A stretch of 18,422 nt of DNA from Oscillospiraceae bacterium. Its GTDB lineage: Bacteria; Bacillota; Clostridia; Oscillospirales; UBA929. Within the stretch, counting starts at the first letter, position 1, and the number at the start of each line of letters is the position of its first letter. The notes beneath the pieces were generated by a model. That model saw only the letters and a list, made by a program, of their open reading frames with translations. It ran no database searches and was not told the origin of the DNA. Shown in pieces: positions 7,170-14,844 of this stretch. The DNA lies in assembly GCA_031271325.1 (NCBI GenBank), contig JAISVY010000063.1, positions 1-18,422 of the forward strand, read 5' to 3'. The translations under genes and the position numbers were made by a program.

Positions 7170-8105
7170 ATGAATGCCATCCGTATTAACAGGGGCGGAT
7201 TCCTAAAACGGGTTCGCTCTCAAAAGGAACTGGTCTTGCTTTCGGTGCCTTTTTTTATATATTTCCTGATTTTTTCGTATGCGCCGCTTTGGGGACTCAC
7301 CATGGCATTTCAAAACTACAAACCCCAATTGGCCTTTGCCGAGCAGCAGTGGGTAGGGTTACAACACTTCAAAGACCTTTTCTCAGACGAAAAATTTATG
7401 AGGGTATTGGGCAACACCATAGGGATGAGCCTGATCAATCTAATACTCAGCTTCGTTTCCGCCATCGCGTTTGCTCTGTTCTTGAATGAACTGAAAAGCC
7501 GGAGATTCAAACGGTTTACTCAGACCATTTCGTATATGCCGCATTTTCTTTCCTGGATTATCGTTTGCGGTCTTGTCGCCAACATACTGTCTATGGACAG
7601 CGGAATCCTCAACGAGATACTTATGAAGCTGGGGCTTATTCAAGATAAAGTACATTTTTTGGGAGACCCGAAATATTTCTGGTGGATCGTAGGTCTTTCG
7701 AACGTATGGAAATCTATGGGGTGGAACAGCATCATTTATCTGGCGGCCATCACCTCCATCGATCCCGCGCTGTACGATGCCGCCTCGATCGACGGCTGCG
7801 GCCGTTTCAAGCGTATGTGGCACGTCACCTTGCCCGGCATAAAATCCACCATCATCATTCTGCTCATTATGAACGCGGGATGGATTCTCAACGCCGGATT
7901 CGAAGTACAGTACATATTGGGTTCAAGCGGTCTTGTTCTCGACGTTTCGGAAACAATTGACATATTTGTCCTGAAGAGTTTGGGAAAAGCCGGCGGATTT
8001 TCTGTCGGTACCGCAGCCGGCTTATTCAAAACGCTGGTCAGCGTCGTTATCCTCACGATGTGCAACTTTATCGCCGGCAAGCTGGGCGAAGAAAAACTGA
8101 TATAA
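7170..8105 (+). CDS. lplB: LplB-type ABC sugar transporter permease
   Basis: This 311-residue protein is an integral membrane permease of the binding-protein-dependent sugar class. The first hydrophobic segment (about 22-45) contains YAPLWGLTMAFQNYKP, characteristic of LplB-type permeases, and further membrane segments follow in the usual six-helix pattern. The cytoplasmic EAA loop, which docks the ATPase, is visible as DAASIDGCGRFKRMWHVTLP. The ATG at 7170 is preceded by GGAGG (7157-7161). It would form a heterodimer with the next gene product and receive substrate from the lipoprotein at 5331-7064. No ATPase gene is present here, as is common when a shared MsmX-type ATPase is encoded elsewhere. 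Substrate assignment rests only on context. Confidence 0.9.
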   Translation: MNAIRINRGGFLKRVRSQKELVLLSVPFFIYFLIFSYAPLWGLTMAFQNYKPQLAFAEQQWVGLQHFKDLFSDEKFMRVLGNTIGMSLINLILSFVSAIAFALFLNELKSRRFKRFTQTISYMPHFLSWIIVCGLVANILSMDSGILNEILMKLGLIQDKVHFLGDPKYFWWIVGLSNVWKSMGWNSIIYLAAITSIDPALYDAASIDGCGRFKRMWHVTLPGIKSTIIILLIMNAGWILNAGFEVQYILGSSGLVLDVSETIDIFVLKSLGKAGGFSVGTAAGLFKTLVSVVILTMCNFIAGKLGEEKLI

Positions 8106-8146
8106 TTAGGAGCTGCTGAACAGCCCAATTGATCGGAGGATTTAAA

Positions 8147-9055
8147 ATGAGGAAACCCATCGGGAGAATGAGGAAACCTATCGGGACCGTGATCGCCGAC
8201 TGTATCATCGTGTTCTTCATGCTGATCATTATCATTGTAATGATATACCCGATATGGAACACTCTGGCCGTTTCTCTCAACGAAGCGAGGGACTCCATAA
8301 AAGGCTCAATCTATCTGTTCCCCAGAGAGTTTTCTCTGTTCAACTACCAAAGCATATTTAAGACGGACAAAATATTCAAAGCCCTTCTCGTTTCCGTCGC
8401 GCGTACCGTCATTACCGTCTTCCTCAATGTGTTTTGCTCGGCATTGCTCGCGTATATACTGAGCCGCAAAGATTTTGTCTTCCGAAAGTTCTTGACCACA
8501 TTCATGGTGCTGACCATGTACTTAAACGCGGGTCTGATCCCGCAATTCGCGCTATACCGCAATCTGGGGCTGTACAATAACTTTTTGGTGTATATCGTCC
8601 CGTCGCTCGTGGGCGCGTTTAACGTAATCGTCATTCGTACCTACATCAACACGCTGCCGGTCTCCCTGAGCGAATCCGCGAAGATCGACGGCGCAAGCGA
8701 ATTGAAGGTATTTTTCCGCATCGTGCTGCCCATGTGTATGCCGGTTCTGGCAACCGTCGCGCTCTGGGTCGCCGTGGGCGCGTGGAATGACTGGTTTACG
8801 TCGTTTATCTTCGCGCCGAAGCAGGAGCTGAGTACGATGCAATACGAGATGATGAAGATTCTCTCCTCTTCCATGCAATCCGGTGTCCGGCAGCCGGACT
8901 ATCTGGCCGGTCAGTCCGGCGCTCTCAGGAGTATGGTTACGCCTAACTCACTGCGGGCGGCCATGACGATCGTTGCCACTTTGCCGATTTTGGTGGTCTA
9001 CCCCTTCCTCCAAAAATACTTTGTCACCGTCAACATCGGCAGCGTAAAAGAATAG
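8147..9055 (+). CDS. ytcP: YtcP-type ABC sugar transporter permease
   Basis: The product has 302 residues from the ATG at 8147, chosen because GGAGGA (8135-8140) lies 6 nt upstream; an in-frame TTG at 8129 lies ahead of that ribosome site. The first membrane helix is at about 14-36. The EAA loop reads ESAKIDGASELKVFFRIVLP, and the C terminus has the YPFLQKYFVTVNIGSVKE ending typical of YtcP-type partners of LplB. It is the second half of the membrane channel and is 41 nt downstream of its partner, so the two are cotranscribed. The first seven codons are tandemly duplicated (8147-8167 and 8168-8188), giving MRKPIGRMRKPIG. Confidence 0.9.
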   Translation: MRKPIGRMRKPIGTVIADCIIVFFMLIIIIVMIYPIWNTLAVSLNEARDSIKGSIYLFPREFSLFNYQSIFKTDKIFKALLVSVARTVITVFLNVFCSALLAYILSRKDFVFRKFLTTFMVLTMYLNAGLIPQFALYRNLGLYNNFLVYIVPSLVGAFNVIVIRTYINTLPVSLSESAKIDGASELKVFFRIVLPMCMPVLATVALWVAVGAWNDWFTSFIFAPKQELSTMQYEMMKILSSSMQSGVRQPDYLAGQSGALRSMVTPNSLRAAMTIVATLPILVVYPFLQKYFVTVNIGSVKE

Positions 9056-9128
9056 GGAGGTCAGCGATACGCTCCGCCACCCCCCGGGCTTGACGCAAGA
9101 TAACAATATTCAGAAAGAGAGTGTACAC

Positions 9129-10511
9129 ATGAAAAAGCAATGCTTTAACCCCTATCTTCCGTCGTGGGAGTATATACCCGACGGCGAGCCGTATGTCTTC
9201 GGCGGCAGAGTCTATGTTTACGGTTCGCATGACCGCGCCAACGGTTATGTATTCTGTCTCAACGACTATGTCTGCTGGTCTGCGCCCGCCGGCGACCTGA
9301 GCGATTGGCGGTATGAGGGGGTCATCTATCAAAAGACGGCAGACCCGATGAACAAAGACGGCAGGATGTGTCTGTACGCGCCTGACGTTACGGTCGGGCC
9401 CGACGGGAGGTATTATCTGTATTACGTGCTGGACAAAGTGTCCGTCGTGTCGGTCGCGGTGTGCGATACCCCCGCCGGAACATACGAGTTTTACGGATAT
9501 GTGGCTTACCCGGACGGTACGCGGCTGGGCGAACGTGAAGGAGACGAACCGCAATTCGACCCGGGCGTGCTCACCGAGGGAGAGGTCACATATCTTTACA
9601 CAGGCTTTTGCGGGATCGGCGACAAATCAAGAACCGGCGCGATGATGACGGTTCTTGAGCCGGACATGCTGACGGTCAGGGAGAAGCCGGTGTTCGTCGT
9701 GCCGGGCGGCTGCTACGGCGGCGGTACGTCATTCGCCGGCCATGAGTTCTTTGAGGCGCCGTCCATCCGAAAACACGGCGATGTGTATTATTTCATATAC
9801 TCGTCCGTCGCTATGCATGAGTTGTGTTACGCGGTCAGCAAATACCCAAACAAGGGCTTTACATACGGCGGGGTCATCGTAAGCAATTGCGATCTGCACA
9901 TAGATACCTATAAACCCGCACAAAAGCGCGCCTACCCCGCAGGGAACAATCACGGCAGTATCATAAACATTGAAGGGCAGTGGTATATCTTTTATCATCG
10001 GCAAACCAACGGCACATGGTTTTCGCGCCAAGGCTGCGCGGAACGCATCGAGATTAACGGGGACGGCACGATTCCGCAAGCCGGAATGACGTCGATGGGC
10101 GCGAACGGAAAGCCCCTCGAGGGGCGCGGCGAATACCCGGCGTATATCGCGTGTAATCTATTCGGCCGCGATGAGGAAACGCCCGCGAAAATTACGCAGG
10201 ACGGCAGAGACGGCGACGAGGAACAGGGCTACATTGCGGGTATTGCCGATGCCACAGTCATCGGATTCAAGGTTTTCAACTGCGCAGGGATACGAAAAGT
10301 ATCCGTAAAGACACGCGGATACTGCAATGGCGCGTTTGAGATCAGCATATCGCCTGAGGACGCCGCTCTGGGCGCTGTTTCCGTTGAGTCCGCCAACCTG
10401 TGGACGGTGTTCTCCGCGGAGATCGAAATTCCAGACGGCGTACACGCGTTATATTTTACGTACAGAGGAAGCGGCAGCCCAAGTCTGGCTTCGTTTATCT
10501 TGGAAGAGTAA
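9129..10511 (+). CDS. GH43 glycosidase (beta-xylosidase / alpha-L-arabinofuranosidase type) with C-terminal CBM6-like domain
   Basis: The product has 460 residues. The five-bladed GH43 module covers about 1-325. It opens FNPYLPSWEYIPDGEPYVF, with likely general base D18, pK-modulating D144 (FDPGVL) and general acid E209 (FEAPSIRK); the spacing fits characterised GH43 enzymes. Residues about 335-460 form a CBM6-like beta domain. There is no signal peptide, so it is probably cytoplasmic and acts on imported oligosaccharides. The ATG at 9129 was chosen with weak AGAGAG upstream; an in-frame TTG at 9090 has no ribosome site and would add 13 unremarkable residues. An apparently unused GGGAGG lies just after the preceding stop. 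Exact linkage specificity cannot be read from the sequence. Confidence 0.88.
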   Translation: MKKQCFNPYLPSWEYIPDGEPYVFGGRVYVYGSHDRANGYVFCLNDYVCWSAPAGDLSDWRYEGVIYQKTADPMNKDGRMCLYAPDVTVGPDGRYYLYYVLDKVSVVSVAVCDTPAGTYEFYGYVAYPDGTRLGEREGDEPQFDPGVLTEGEVTYLYTGFCGIGDKSRTGAMMTVLEPDMLTVREKPVFVVPGGCYGGGTSFAGHEFFEAPSIRKHGDVYYFIYSSVAMHELCYAVSKYPNKGFTYGGVIVSNCDLHIDTYKPAQKRAYPAGNNHGSIINIEGQWYIFYHRQTNGTWFSRQGCAERIEINGDGTIPQAGMTSMGANGKPLEGRGEYPAYIACNLFGRDEETPAKITQDGRDGDEEQGYIAGIADATVIGFKVFNCAGIRKVSVKTRGYCNGAFEISISPEDAALGAVSVESANLWTVFSAEIEIPDGVHALYFTYRGSGSPSLASFILEE

Positions 10512-10516
10512 AGAAG

Positions 10517-10627
10517 CTCTAAAAACCTCGTGTTCGCCGCTAGGCGAACGAGCGGAGCGCTCGCGAACAGGCGCTTTAGCGCGGTGTCACGTTCCCCCCG
10601 CCTCGCGGGCGGTTTTTAGAGTGACAC
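10517..10627 (+). terminator. multi-hairpin intergenic element with terminator and competing pairings
   Basis: The 141-bp gap between the GH43 and GH10 genes is almost wholly self-complementary. CTCTAAAAACC (10517-10527) pairs with GGTTTTTAGAG (10611-10621). Inside lie GTTCGCC/GGCGAAC (10532-10549), GAGCG/CGCTC (10550-10562), GCGC/GCGC (10571-10582) and CCGCC/GGCGG (10598-10612). The last is followed by TTTTT, a typical intrinsic terminator. The outer pairing would capture that T-tract and act as an antiterminator. GTGTCAC (10584-10590) can also pair with GTGACAC (10621-10627). The arrangement suits a conditional terminator that adjusts xylanase expression. Confidence 0.6.
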
Positions 10628-10652
10628 AATAAAATAACAGGAGGATTTCCCA

Positions 10653-12743
10653 TTGAAACGCTGCAAAGTAACGGTATTGATTCTGGTTCTCTTAACGGCG
10701 CTCATTCCATTCGGAACCCCTTCGGCGCATGCTGAAACCGACCCTGCGCAAAACCATGTTCTGCAAGTTCTCACCGGCGGTCCGCAGTGGGAAGGCGCGA
10801 TTATACACAGCGACGGCTCAAACAGCATGAACCTTGAGGCAAAGAAGACATATGAATTTGCCTTCAGAGCCTACACGCCCAATAAGGATGTGGGGCTGCG
10901 ATTCCAGGCGAACACCTTCGGAGGCTGGGACTGGGACGGTATTATCGACTACTTGCCGGAGGACCTTCAGCCGGAGGGCTGGTATGATATAAGCGGAACC
11001 CTTACCCTCGACAGACCCGGTTCAACCGATCTGCCGAGATTGGTGCTGGTTAAGACCCAAGGGGATAATGAAGGACTGGTCGCGAAGCTTTGGATCGACG
11101 ATTTTACGGTTACCGACACCGCGACCGGCGAGGTCGTCTTCTCGGAGGATTTCGAGAGCGGCGAAACCGGCGCGTTCAGAGATAACGGCGGCGTTTGCTC
11201 CGTTGTTTTAGAGCAGGCGATTTATGACGACGCGGTCGCCGTCTCCGGCGGCGAGCACGCGTTGGACGTGCCCTCGCTGAAAGAGATATACCAAAACTAT
11301 TTCATGATCGGGAATATCGCCAACGCCTCCGATTTCGGCGCGGGCGGGGCGTCGCAGGAGCGTTATGACATTTACAAGCACCATTACAACGCGATAACCT
11401 ATGAAAACGATATGAAACCGGACTCCATGTGGGGACCCAGCACCGCTTACGAAAAACCGGAACAGCGGGACTTTACGGCGCTTGATGAGCAAATAGGAAG
11501 AATGACCGGCGACGGTTTTAACGTAATCGGGCACACCCTCGGATGGCACGGGCAGACGCCCAACTGGCTCAATATCTCCGCCGGAAACCGGAACGACAAT
11601 ACCGCCGTTTATAAACCGTACGCGGAGGCGCGCGGCAATCTTGAGGACTATATTAACCTTGTTGCGGGGCGTTTTTATGACCGCTCCGACGGCGTAAAAA
11701 TCTACTCTTGGGATGTGTTGAACGAAGCGCTCCGGCGCGACCGCGAATACCCGGCCGACGAAGAAAACTGGGGGCGTCACGCAATCGGTCACATTTGGCC
11801 GGCGAACTGGGTATCGCCGTGGTATATATCCTACGGCACAGACGCTCCGGAAGGGGTTAACCCGTGGGACTATATCTATGACATCTATACATTCGCGCGC
11901 AAGGCCGACCCGTCCGCCGTGCTGTATTATAACGATTACGGAATGGAAGATCCCTCCCAAGTGCAACTGGTCGTCAACATGGTCAACGTATTAAACGCGC
12001 AATGGGCGGCGGATACGGCAAACAACCCTGACGCGGGTTCCTACGCGGGTGAAAACATCGAGATTGTGCGGGAGTACAAAAGAGCGGGCGGCCGTTTGCT
12101 GATTGAAGGCATCGGAATGCAAGAGCACGATACGATCAACACCAACATTCAAAATGTCGAGACCGCTATTCACGCCTATGCCGTTACCGGCTGTAAAGTG
12201 AGCATCACCGAGCTTGACGTAGGCGTGCCCGGTTACTCCAGAGGTCAGGAACTGAGCGCCGAGGACGAAGAGACGCAAGCGCGCTATTACGCCGAGCTGT
12301 TTGCCATGTTCAAGAAAAACTACGAATACATCGAGCGGGTTACCTTTTGGGGGCTGGACGACGCGCACAGCTGGCGGCCTAATGAAATGGGTCTGCTGTT
12401 TAACGGCGATCTCCGCACCAAAGAGGCGTATTACGCGGTAGCCGATCCCGAAGGCTGGCTTGCGGAGAATTCGCTGGAGCAGCCCTCGGAACCGGCATCG
12501 GAAGAGACACCGGCAGAAGTGACACCGGCGGAGGAGAGCAGCACTGACAACGAAAGTGCTGACCCCGAAGTTACTCCGACCCCGCCCGCCGAGGCTCCGG
12601 AAGCAAGCCCGCAAGTTCCGGCGGAACCCGATAGCGAATCATCAAACCATACCCTTCTCATAATCCTGATCGTAATCGCGGCGGCCGCCGCCGTGACGGT
12701 TGTGTTCCTTGTCCTCCGCAAGAAAAAGACAGGGAAAAAATAA
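10653..12743 (+). CDS. secreted, membrane-anchored GH10 endo-1,4-beta-xylanase
   Basis: The product has 696 residues: a signal peptide (about 1-27, cleavage after SAHA), a CBM22/CBM4_9-like beta domain (about 33-170), a GH10 catalytic barrel (about 205-600), an acidic Pro/Glu/Thr/Ser-rich stalk (about 612-664), and a membrane helix (667-688) followed by RKKKTGKK. The GH10 acid/base is E358 in WDVLNEAL and the nucleophile is E520 in ITELDVG; HTLGWHGQTPNW is the usual substrate-cleft motif. It would hydrolyse xylan backbone at the cell surface and release oligosaccharides for the adjacent transporter. The C terminus is a stop-transfer anchor rather than an LPXTG sortase signal or dockerin. The start is TTG with AGGAGG (10639-10644) 8 nt upstream. 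Confidence 0.95.
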   Translation: MKRCKVTVLILVLLTALIPFGTPSAHAETDPAQNHVLQVLTGGPQWEGAIIHSDGSNSMNLEAKKTYEFAFRAYTPNKDVGLRFQANTFGGWDWDGIIDYLPEDLQPEGWYDISGTLTLDRPGSTDLPRLVLVKTQGDNEGLVAKLWIDDFTVTDTATGEVVFSEDFESGETGAFRDNGGVCSVVLEQAIYDDAVAVSGGEHALDVPSLKEIYQNYFMIGNIANASDFGAGGASQERYDIYKHHYNAITYENDMKPDSMWGPSTAYEKPEQRDFTALDEQIGRMTGDGFNVIGHTLGWHGQTPNWLNISAGNRNDNTAVYKPYAEARGNLEDYINLVAGRFYDRSDGVKIYSWDVLNEALRRDREYPADEENWGRHAIGHIWPANWVSPWYISYGTDAPEGVNPWDYIYDIYTFARKADPSAVLYYNDYGMEDPSQVQLVVNMVNVLNAQWAADTANNPDAGSYAGENIEIVREYKRAGGRLLIEGIGMQEHDTINTNIQNVETAIHAYAVTGCKVSITELDVGVPGYSRGQELSAEDEETQARYYAELFAMFKKNYEYIERVTFWGLDDAHSWRPNEMGLLFNGDLRTKEAYYAVADPEGWLAENSLEQPSEPASEETPAEVTPAEESSTDNESADPEVTPTPPAEAPEASPQVPAEPDSESSNHTLLIILIVIAAAAAVTVVFLVLRKKKTGKK

Positions 12744-12747
12744 AAAA

Positions 12748-12782
12748 GCCGCCGCCCCCTTCGATCCGAAGGGGGCGGCGGC
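12748..12782 (-). terminator. strong terminator of the minus-strand operon, back to back with the xylanase gene
   Basis: GCCGCCGCCCCCTTCG (12748-12763) pairs perfectly with CGAAGGGGGCGGCGGC (12767-12782) around a 3-nt loop. Read on the minus strand, the 16-bp stem is followed by TTTTTTATTTTTT, an excellent intrinsic terminator for the gene ending at 12803. On the plus strand no T-tract follows, so it would stop xylanase transcripts only weakly, though it may still protect their 3' end. Confidence 0.9.
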
Positions 12783-12802
12783 GCAATGGTTTCCGCGGAA
12801 TA

Positions 12803-13180
12803 TCACATTCCGCGCCTTTCGTTTGCCGGCAGTATCTCCAGCCAGTACCCGTCCGGGTCCTCGATGAAGTAGATGCCCATTTGGGGGTTCTCAAAACAGA
12901 CACAGCCCATCCCGCTGTGCTTTGCGAAGGCGGCGGCATAGTCGTCCGTCTCAAAAGCCAGATGGATTTCATTCTCGCCAAGGTCGTACTTTTGGGGATG
13001 ATCGCTCAGTTCGGTGAGTTCCAGCAGATGACCGCCCTCCCCGTCGGACAGGTAGACGATCACAAAACCGTCCCCGTTCACCCGCCGCGTTTCCCGCAGA
13101 CCCAGCGCGTCCGCGTAAAACCGGAGGCTCTCGGAAAGGTTTGCGACGTTGAGGTTATTGTGAATCATTTTGAAGGTCAT
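12803..13180 (-). CDS. VOC-family (glyoxalase I-like) metalloprotein
   Basis: The product has 125 residues with two beta-alpha-beta-beta-beta repeats of the vicinal oxygen chelate fold. The four metal ligands of glyoxalase I are all present at matching places: H7 (MIHNNL), E54 (HLLELTE), H73 (EIHLAF) and E115 (GYWLEILP). It is therefore probably an active lactoylglutathione-lyase-like or related metal enzyme that detoxifies an aldehyde such as methylglyoxal, although a thiol partner cannot be deduced. Its ATG overlaps the stop of the pirin gene by 4 bp (ATGA), which implies translational coupling. It is the last gene of its operon, just ahead of the terminator at 12748-12782. Confidence 0.9.
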   Translation of the reverse strand: MTFKMIHNNLNVANLSESLRFYADALGLRETRRVNGDGFVIVYLSDGEGGHLLELTELSDHPQKYDLGENEIHLAFETDDYAAAFAKHSGMGCVCFENPQMGIYFIEDPDGYWLEILPANERRGM

Positions 13181-13890
13181 GACGATTCTCCTTTTCCCAT
13201 CTCTATCACCAGCAGATGCGCGGTGCTTTCCGCGTAAACGGTGACGCTCTCCTCCGTGATTTCCAGCGCGTCCCGCTCGTCCAGCGGCAGCAGGCCGTTC
13301 ACAACGGCGCTACCCTCGATTGCGACAAGATATGCCTGACGCCCGGTTGTTACCTCGAACGAAAGACTGTCGCCCCGGAGGATCAGCGCGGCGTACATGT
13401 GGACATCGGCGTGAATCTGAATGGGGAAGCGTTCGTCCCCGTCGCCGGAGGCAATCGGCATCCAGTTCCCGACACGGGCACCCCACTCAAAGGGCCGGTC
13501 GCCGTACCGGGGCGGATACCCCTGCTTGTCCGGGAAAATCCATATCTGCAAAAGGCGCAGTAACTCATGCCCGTAGTTGTGTTCGCTGTGGGTGACGCCG
13601 GTGCCGGCGCTCATGTACTGCACCTGACCGCGTGTCAGCGTGCGGCGGTTGCCCATGCTGTCGGCGTGGGTCAGCTCGCCGTCCACCACATAGGTCAGAA
13701 CCTCCATGTTCTCATGGGAATGGGAACTAAACCCGGTTCCGGGGCCGACGCGGTCGTCGTTGAGTACCCGCAGCGCCCCGAATCGGATGTTGTCCGGGTT
13801 TTCGTATTGGGCGAATGAAAAGTGATAGAACGCGTCCAGCCAGTGCTGGTTCGAGTGTCCCATCTCGCTGCTGCGTATCCGTCTGAGCAT
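13177..13890 (-). CDS. pirin-family bicupin protein
   Basis: The product has 237 residues and matches the YhhW/pirin family across its length. The four metal ligands H57 and H59 (HSHENME) and H101 and E103 (THSEHN) sit at the positions expected in bacterial pirins, so the N-terminal cupin should bind a metal. Some family members show quercetin 2,3-dioxygenase activity in vitro, but the physiological role is usually unknown. GGGGGA lies about 8 nt before the ATG, inside the end of the FMN reductase gene. Its two neighbours, an FMN reductase and a VOC protein, suggest a redox or electrophile stress operon; this is inference from context. Confidence 0.9.
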   Translation of the reverse strand: MLRRIRSSEMGHSNQHWLDAFYHFSFAQYENPDNIRFGALRVLNDDRVGPGTGFSSHSHENMEVLTYVVDGELTHADSMGNRRTLTRGQVQYMSAGTGVTHSEHNYGHELLRLLQIWIFPDKQGYPPRYGDRPFEWGARVGNWMPIASGDGDERFPIQIHADVHMYAALILRGDSLSFEVTTGRQAYLVAIEGSAVVNGLLPLDERDALEITEESVTVYAESTAHLLVIEMGKGESS

Positions 13891-13893
13891 CGG

Positions 13894-14430
13894 TTATTCC
13901 CCCAGAAACGCCGCGAAGCGCGTCACGAATTTTTGGAGGTACGCGCCGGTTGATTCCACGACCGCCCCGTTCTCGTCCAGCAGCTTGGCGACGCCGCCGA
14001 TGTACATCTCCGGCTGTTGCAGCAGTTGGATGTCGAGGAACACCACCGCCTGACGCAGCGCGTGGTTCGCGCCGAAGCCGCCGACGGCTCCCGGCGAGAC
14101 GCTGACGACCGCGCCTTTCTTGCCGCCCCACACATTCTGCCCAAAGGGGCGGCTTCCGATGTCCAGCGCGTTTTTCAGCACCGGCGGCAAACTGCGGTTG
14201 TACTCCGGCGTGACGAACAGGTACGCGCCGCAGCTCTTGACGGCTGCCCGGAAGTCTGTCCATGATGGCGGCGGATTGCCGCCGTCGTCCAAGTCCTGAC
14301 TGTACATCGGCAGGTCGATGCTGACAAACTCCGGCGTGATGCCGTCCGGCAAAAGCCTCACAATGTTCTCCGCAATCTTTCTCGAAAAACTCTCCCGGCG
14401 CAGGGAACCTACGATGATTCCAAGTTTCAT
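13894..14430 (-). CDS. NAD(P)H-dependent FMN reductase, flavodoxin-like
   Basis: The product has 178 residues. It starts MKLGIIVGSLRRESFSRKIA, the N-terminal beta strand and phosphate-binding loop of the NADPH-dependent FMN reductase family. VTPEYNRSLPPVLKNALD gives the conserved PEYN motif, and GAVVSVSPGAVGGFGA follows. Such proteins bind FMN and reduce flavins, quinones or azo compounds with NAD(P)H in the cytoplasm. The ATG complementary to 14428-14430 was chosen because AAGGGG lies about 8 nt upstream and the family motif starts there; the open frame extends much further upstream but crosses the promoter and the repeat. It is the first gene of the operon, and the pirin gene starts 3 nt after its stop. 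Confidence 0.92.
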   Translation of the reverse strand: MKLGIIVGSLRRESFSRKIAENIVRLLPDGITPEFVSIDLPMYSQDLDDGGNPPPSWTDFRAAVKSCGAYLFVTPEYNRSLPPVLKNALDIGSRPFGQNVWGGKKGAVVSVSPGAVGGFGANHALRQAVVFLDIQLLQQPEMYIGGVAKLLDENGAVVESTGAYLQKFVTRFAAFLGE

Positions 14431-14469
14431 GGCGAACCCCTTCTTTTTCATTTTCTTGCGTATGGTTTC

Positions 14470-14498
14470 ATTATAAGCGACCGCGCGGGGAAATGCAA
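14470..14498 (-). promoter_or_regulatory. promoter of the FMN reductase-pirin-VOC operon
   Basis: On the minus strand TATAAT occupies 14475-14470 and TTGCAT occupies 14498-14493, with a 17-bp spacer. The -10 box is perfect and the -35 is weak. Transcription would start near 14463, about 33 nt before the ATG. A tandem 9-bp repeat (GCGTTTGAC twice on this strand, complementary to 14521-14538) lies just upstream and could be an activator or repressor site. Confidence 0.55.
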
Positions 14499-14575
14499 TC
14501 GCAACCTGCTGTAATCTCACGTCAAACGCGTCAAACGCGCGAACGGACAAAATGAACAAAAAAGCGGCATCCACA

Positions 14576-14655
14576 TGTAGGGGCGACCGTCCTCGGTCGC
14601 CCGTGCCTGCGGGATTTTCCGGGGTTTCGGGCGGTCGGGGACGACCGCCCCTACA
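14576..14655. repeat. 80-bp double-hairpin MITE-like intergenic repeat
   Basis: TGTAGGGGCGACCGTCC at the left end and GGACGACCGCCCCTACA at the right end are inverted repeats matching at 15 of 17 positions. Each end also folds alone: GGGCGACCG/CGGTCGCCC (14581-14602) and GGGCGGTCG/CGACCGCCC (14629-14650), both perfect 9-bp stems with 4-nt loops. No target-site duplication is visible and there is no ORF, so it would be a non-autonomous element. From memory, TGTAGGGGCG-type inverted repeats are common in genomes of several phyla. It fills much of the 414-bp gap at 14431-14844, which otherwise holds only the two divergent promoters. Confidence 0.7.
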
Positions 14656-14713
14656 TTTCGTCTGTGCAAGATGGGCATTCATGCGTTTGTCGTGTTCATT
14701 CCCATTTCCGGCA

Positions 14714-14742
14714 TTGACGTAACACAGCCGTTCCTGTATAAT
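14714..14742 (+). promoter_or_regulatory. sigma-A promoter of the aminotransferase operon
   Basis: TTGACG (14714-14719) and TATAAT (14737-14742) are separated by exactly 17 bp. Transcription would start near 14749, about 96 nt before the ATG at 14845, and would cover the aminotransferase and the coupled membrane-protein gene. Confidence 0.75.
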
Positions 14743-14844
14743 GTGGTTCAAGAAGAAACACATATCATCGAAGTGTTGAAAATTGCGCGTTCGCCGGCGG
14801 CGGACATTGTAACTTTCTCAAGAACAGACAGGAGCGGTATTTTC

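Noticed and set aside
8129..8146. TTG start at 8129 for the YtcP-type permease
   Set aside because: The GGAGGA ribosome site lies inside this stretch and fits the ATG at 8147.
12748..12782. Efficient two-way terminator
   Set aside because: Only the minus-strand reading has a T-tract. On the plus strand the stem is followed by GCAATGG, so strong termination of xylanase transcripts is not supported.
14431..14763. N-terminal extension of the FMN reductase upstream of 14430
   Set aside because: The extension would run through the operon promoter and the inverted repeat. The family N terminus and a good ribosome site coincide with the ATG complementary to 14428-14430.
14671..14844. N-terminal extension of the aminotransferase from 14671
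   Set aside because: It would be translated across its own promoter (14714-14742). AGGAG and the family N terminus fit the ATG at 14845.
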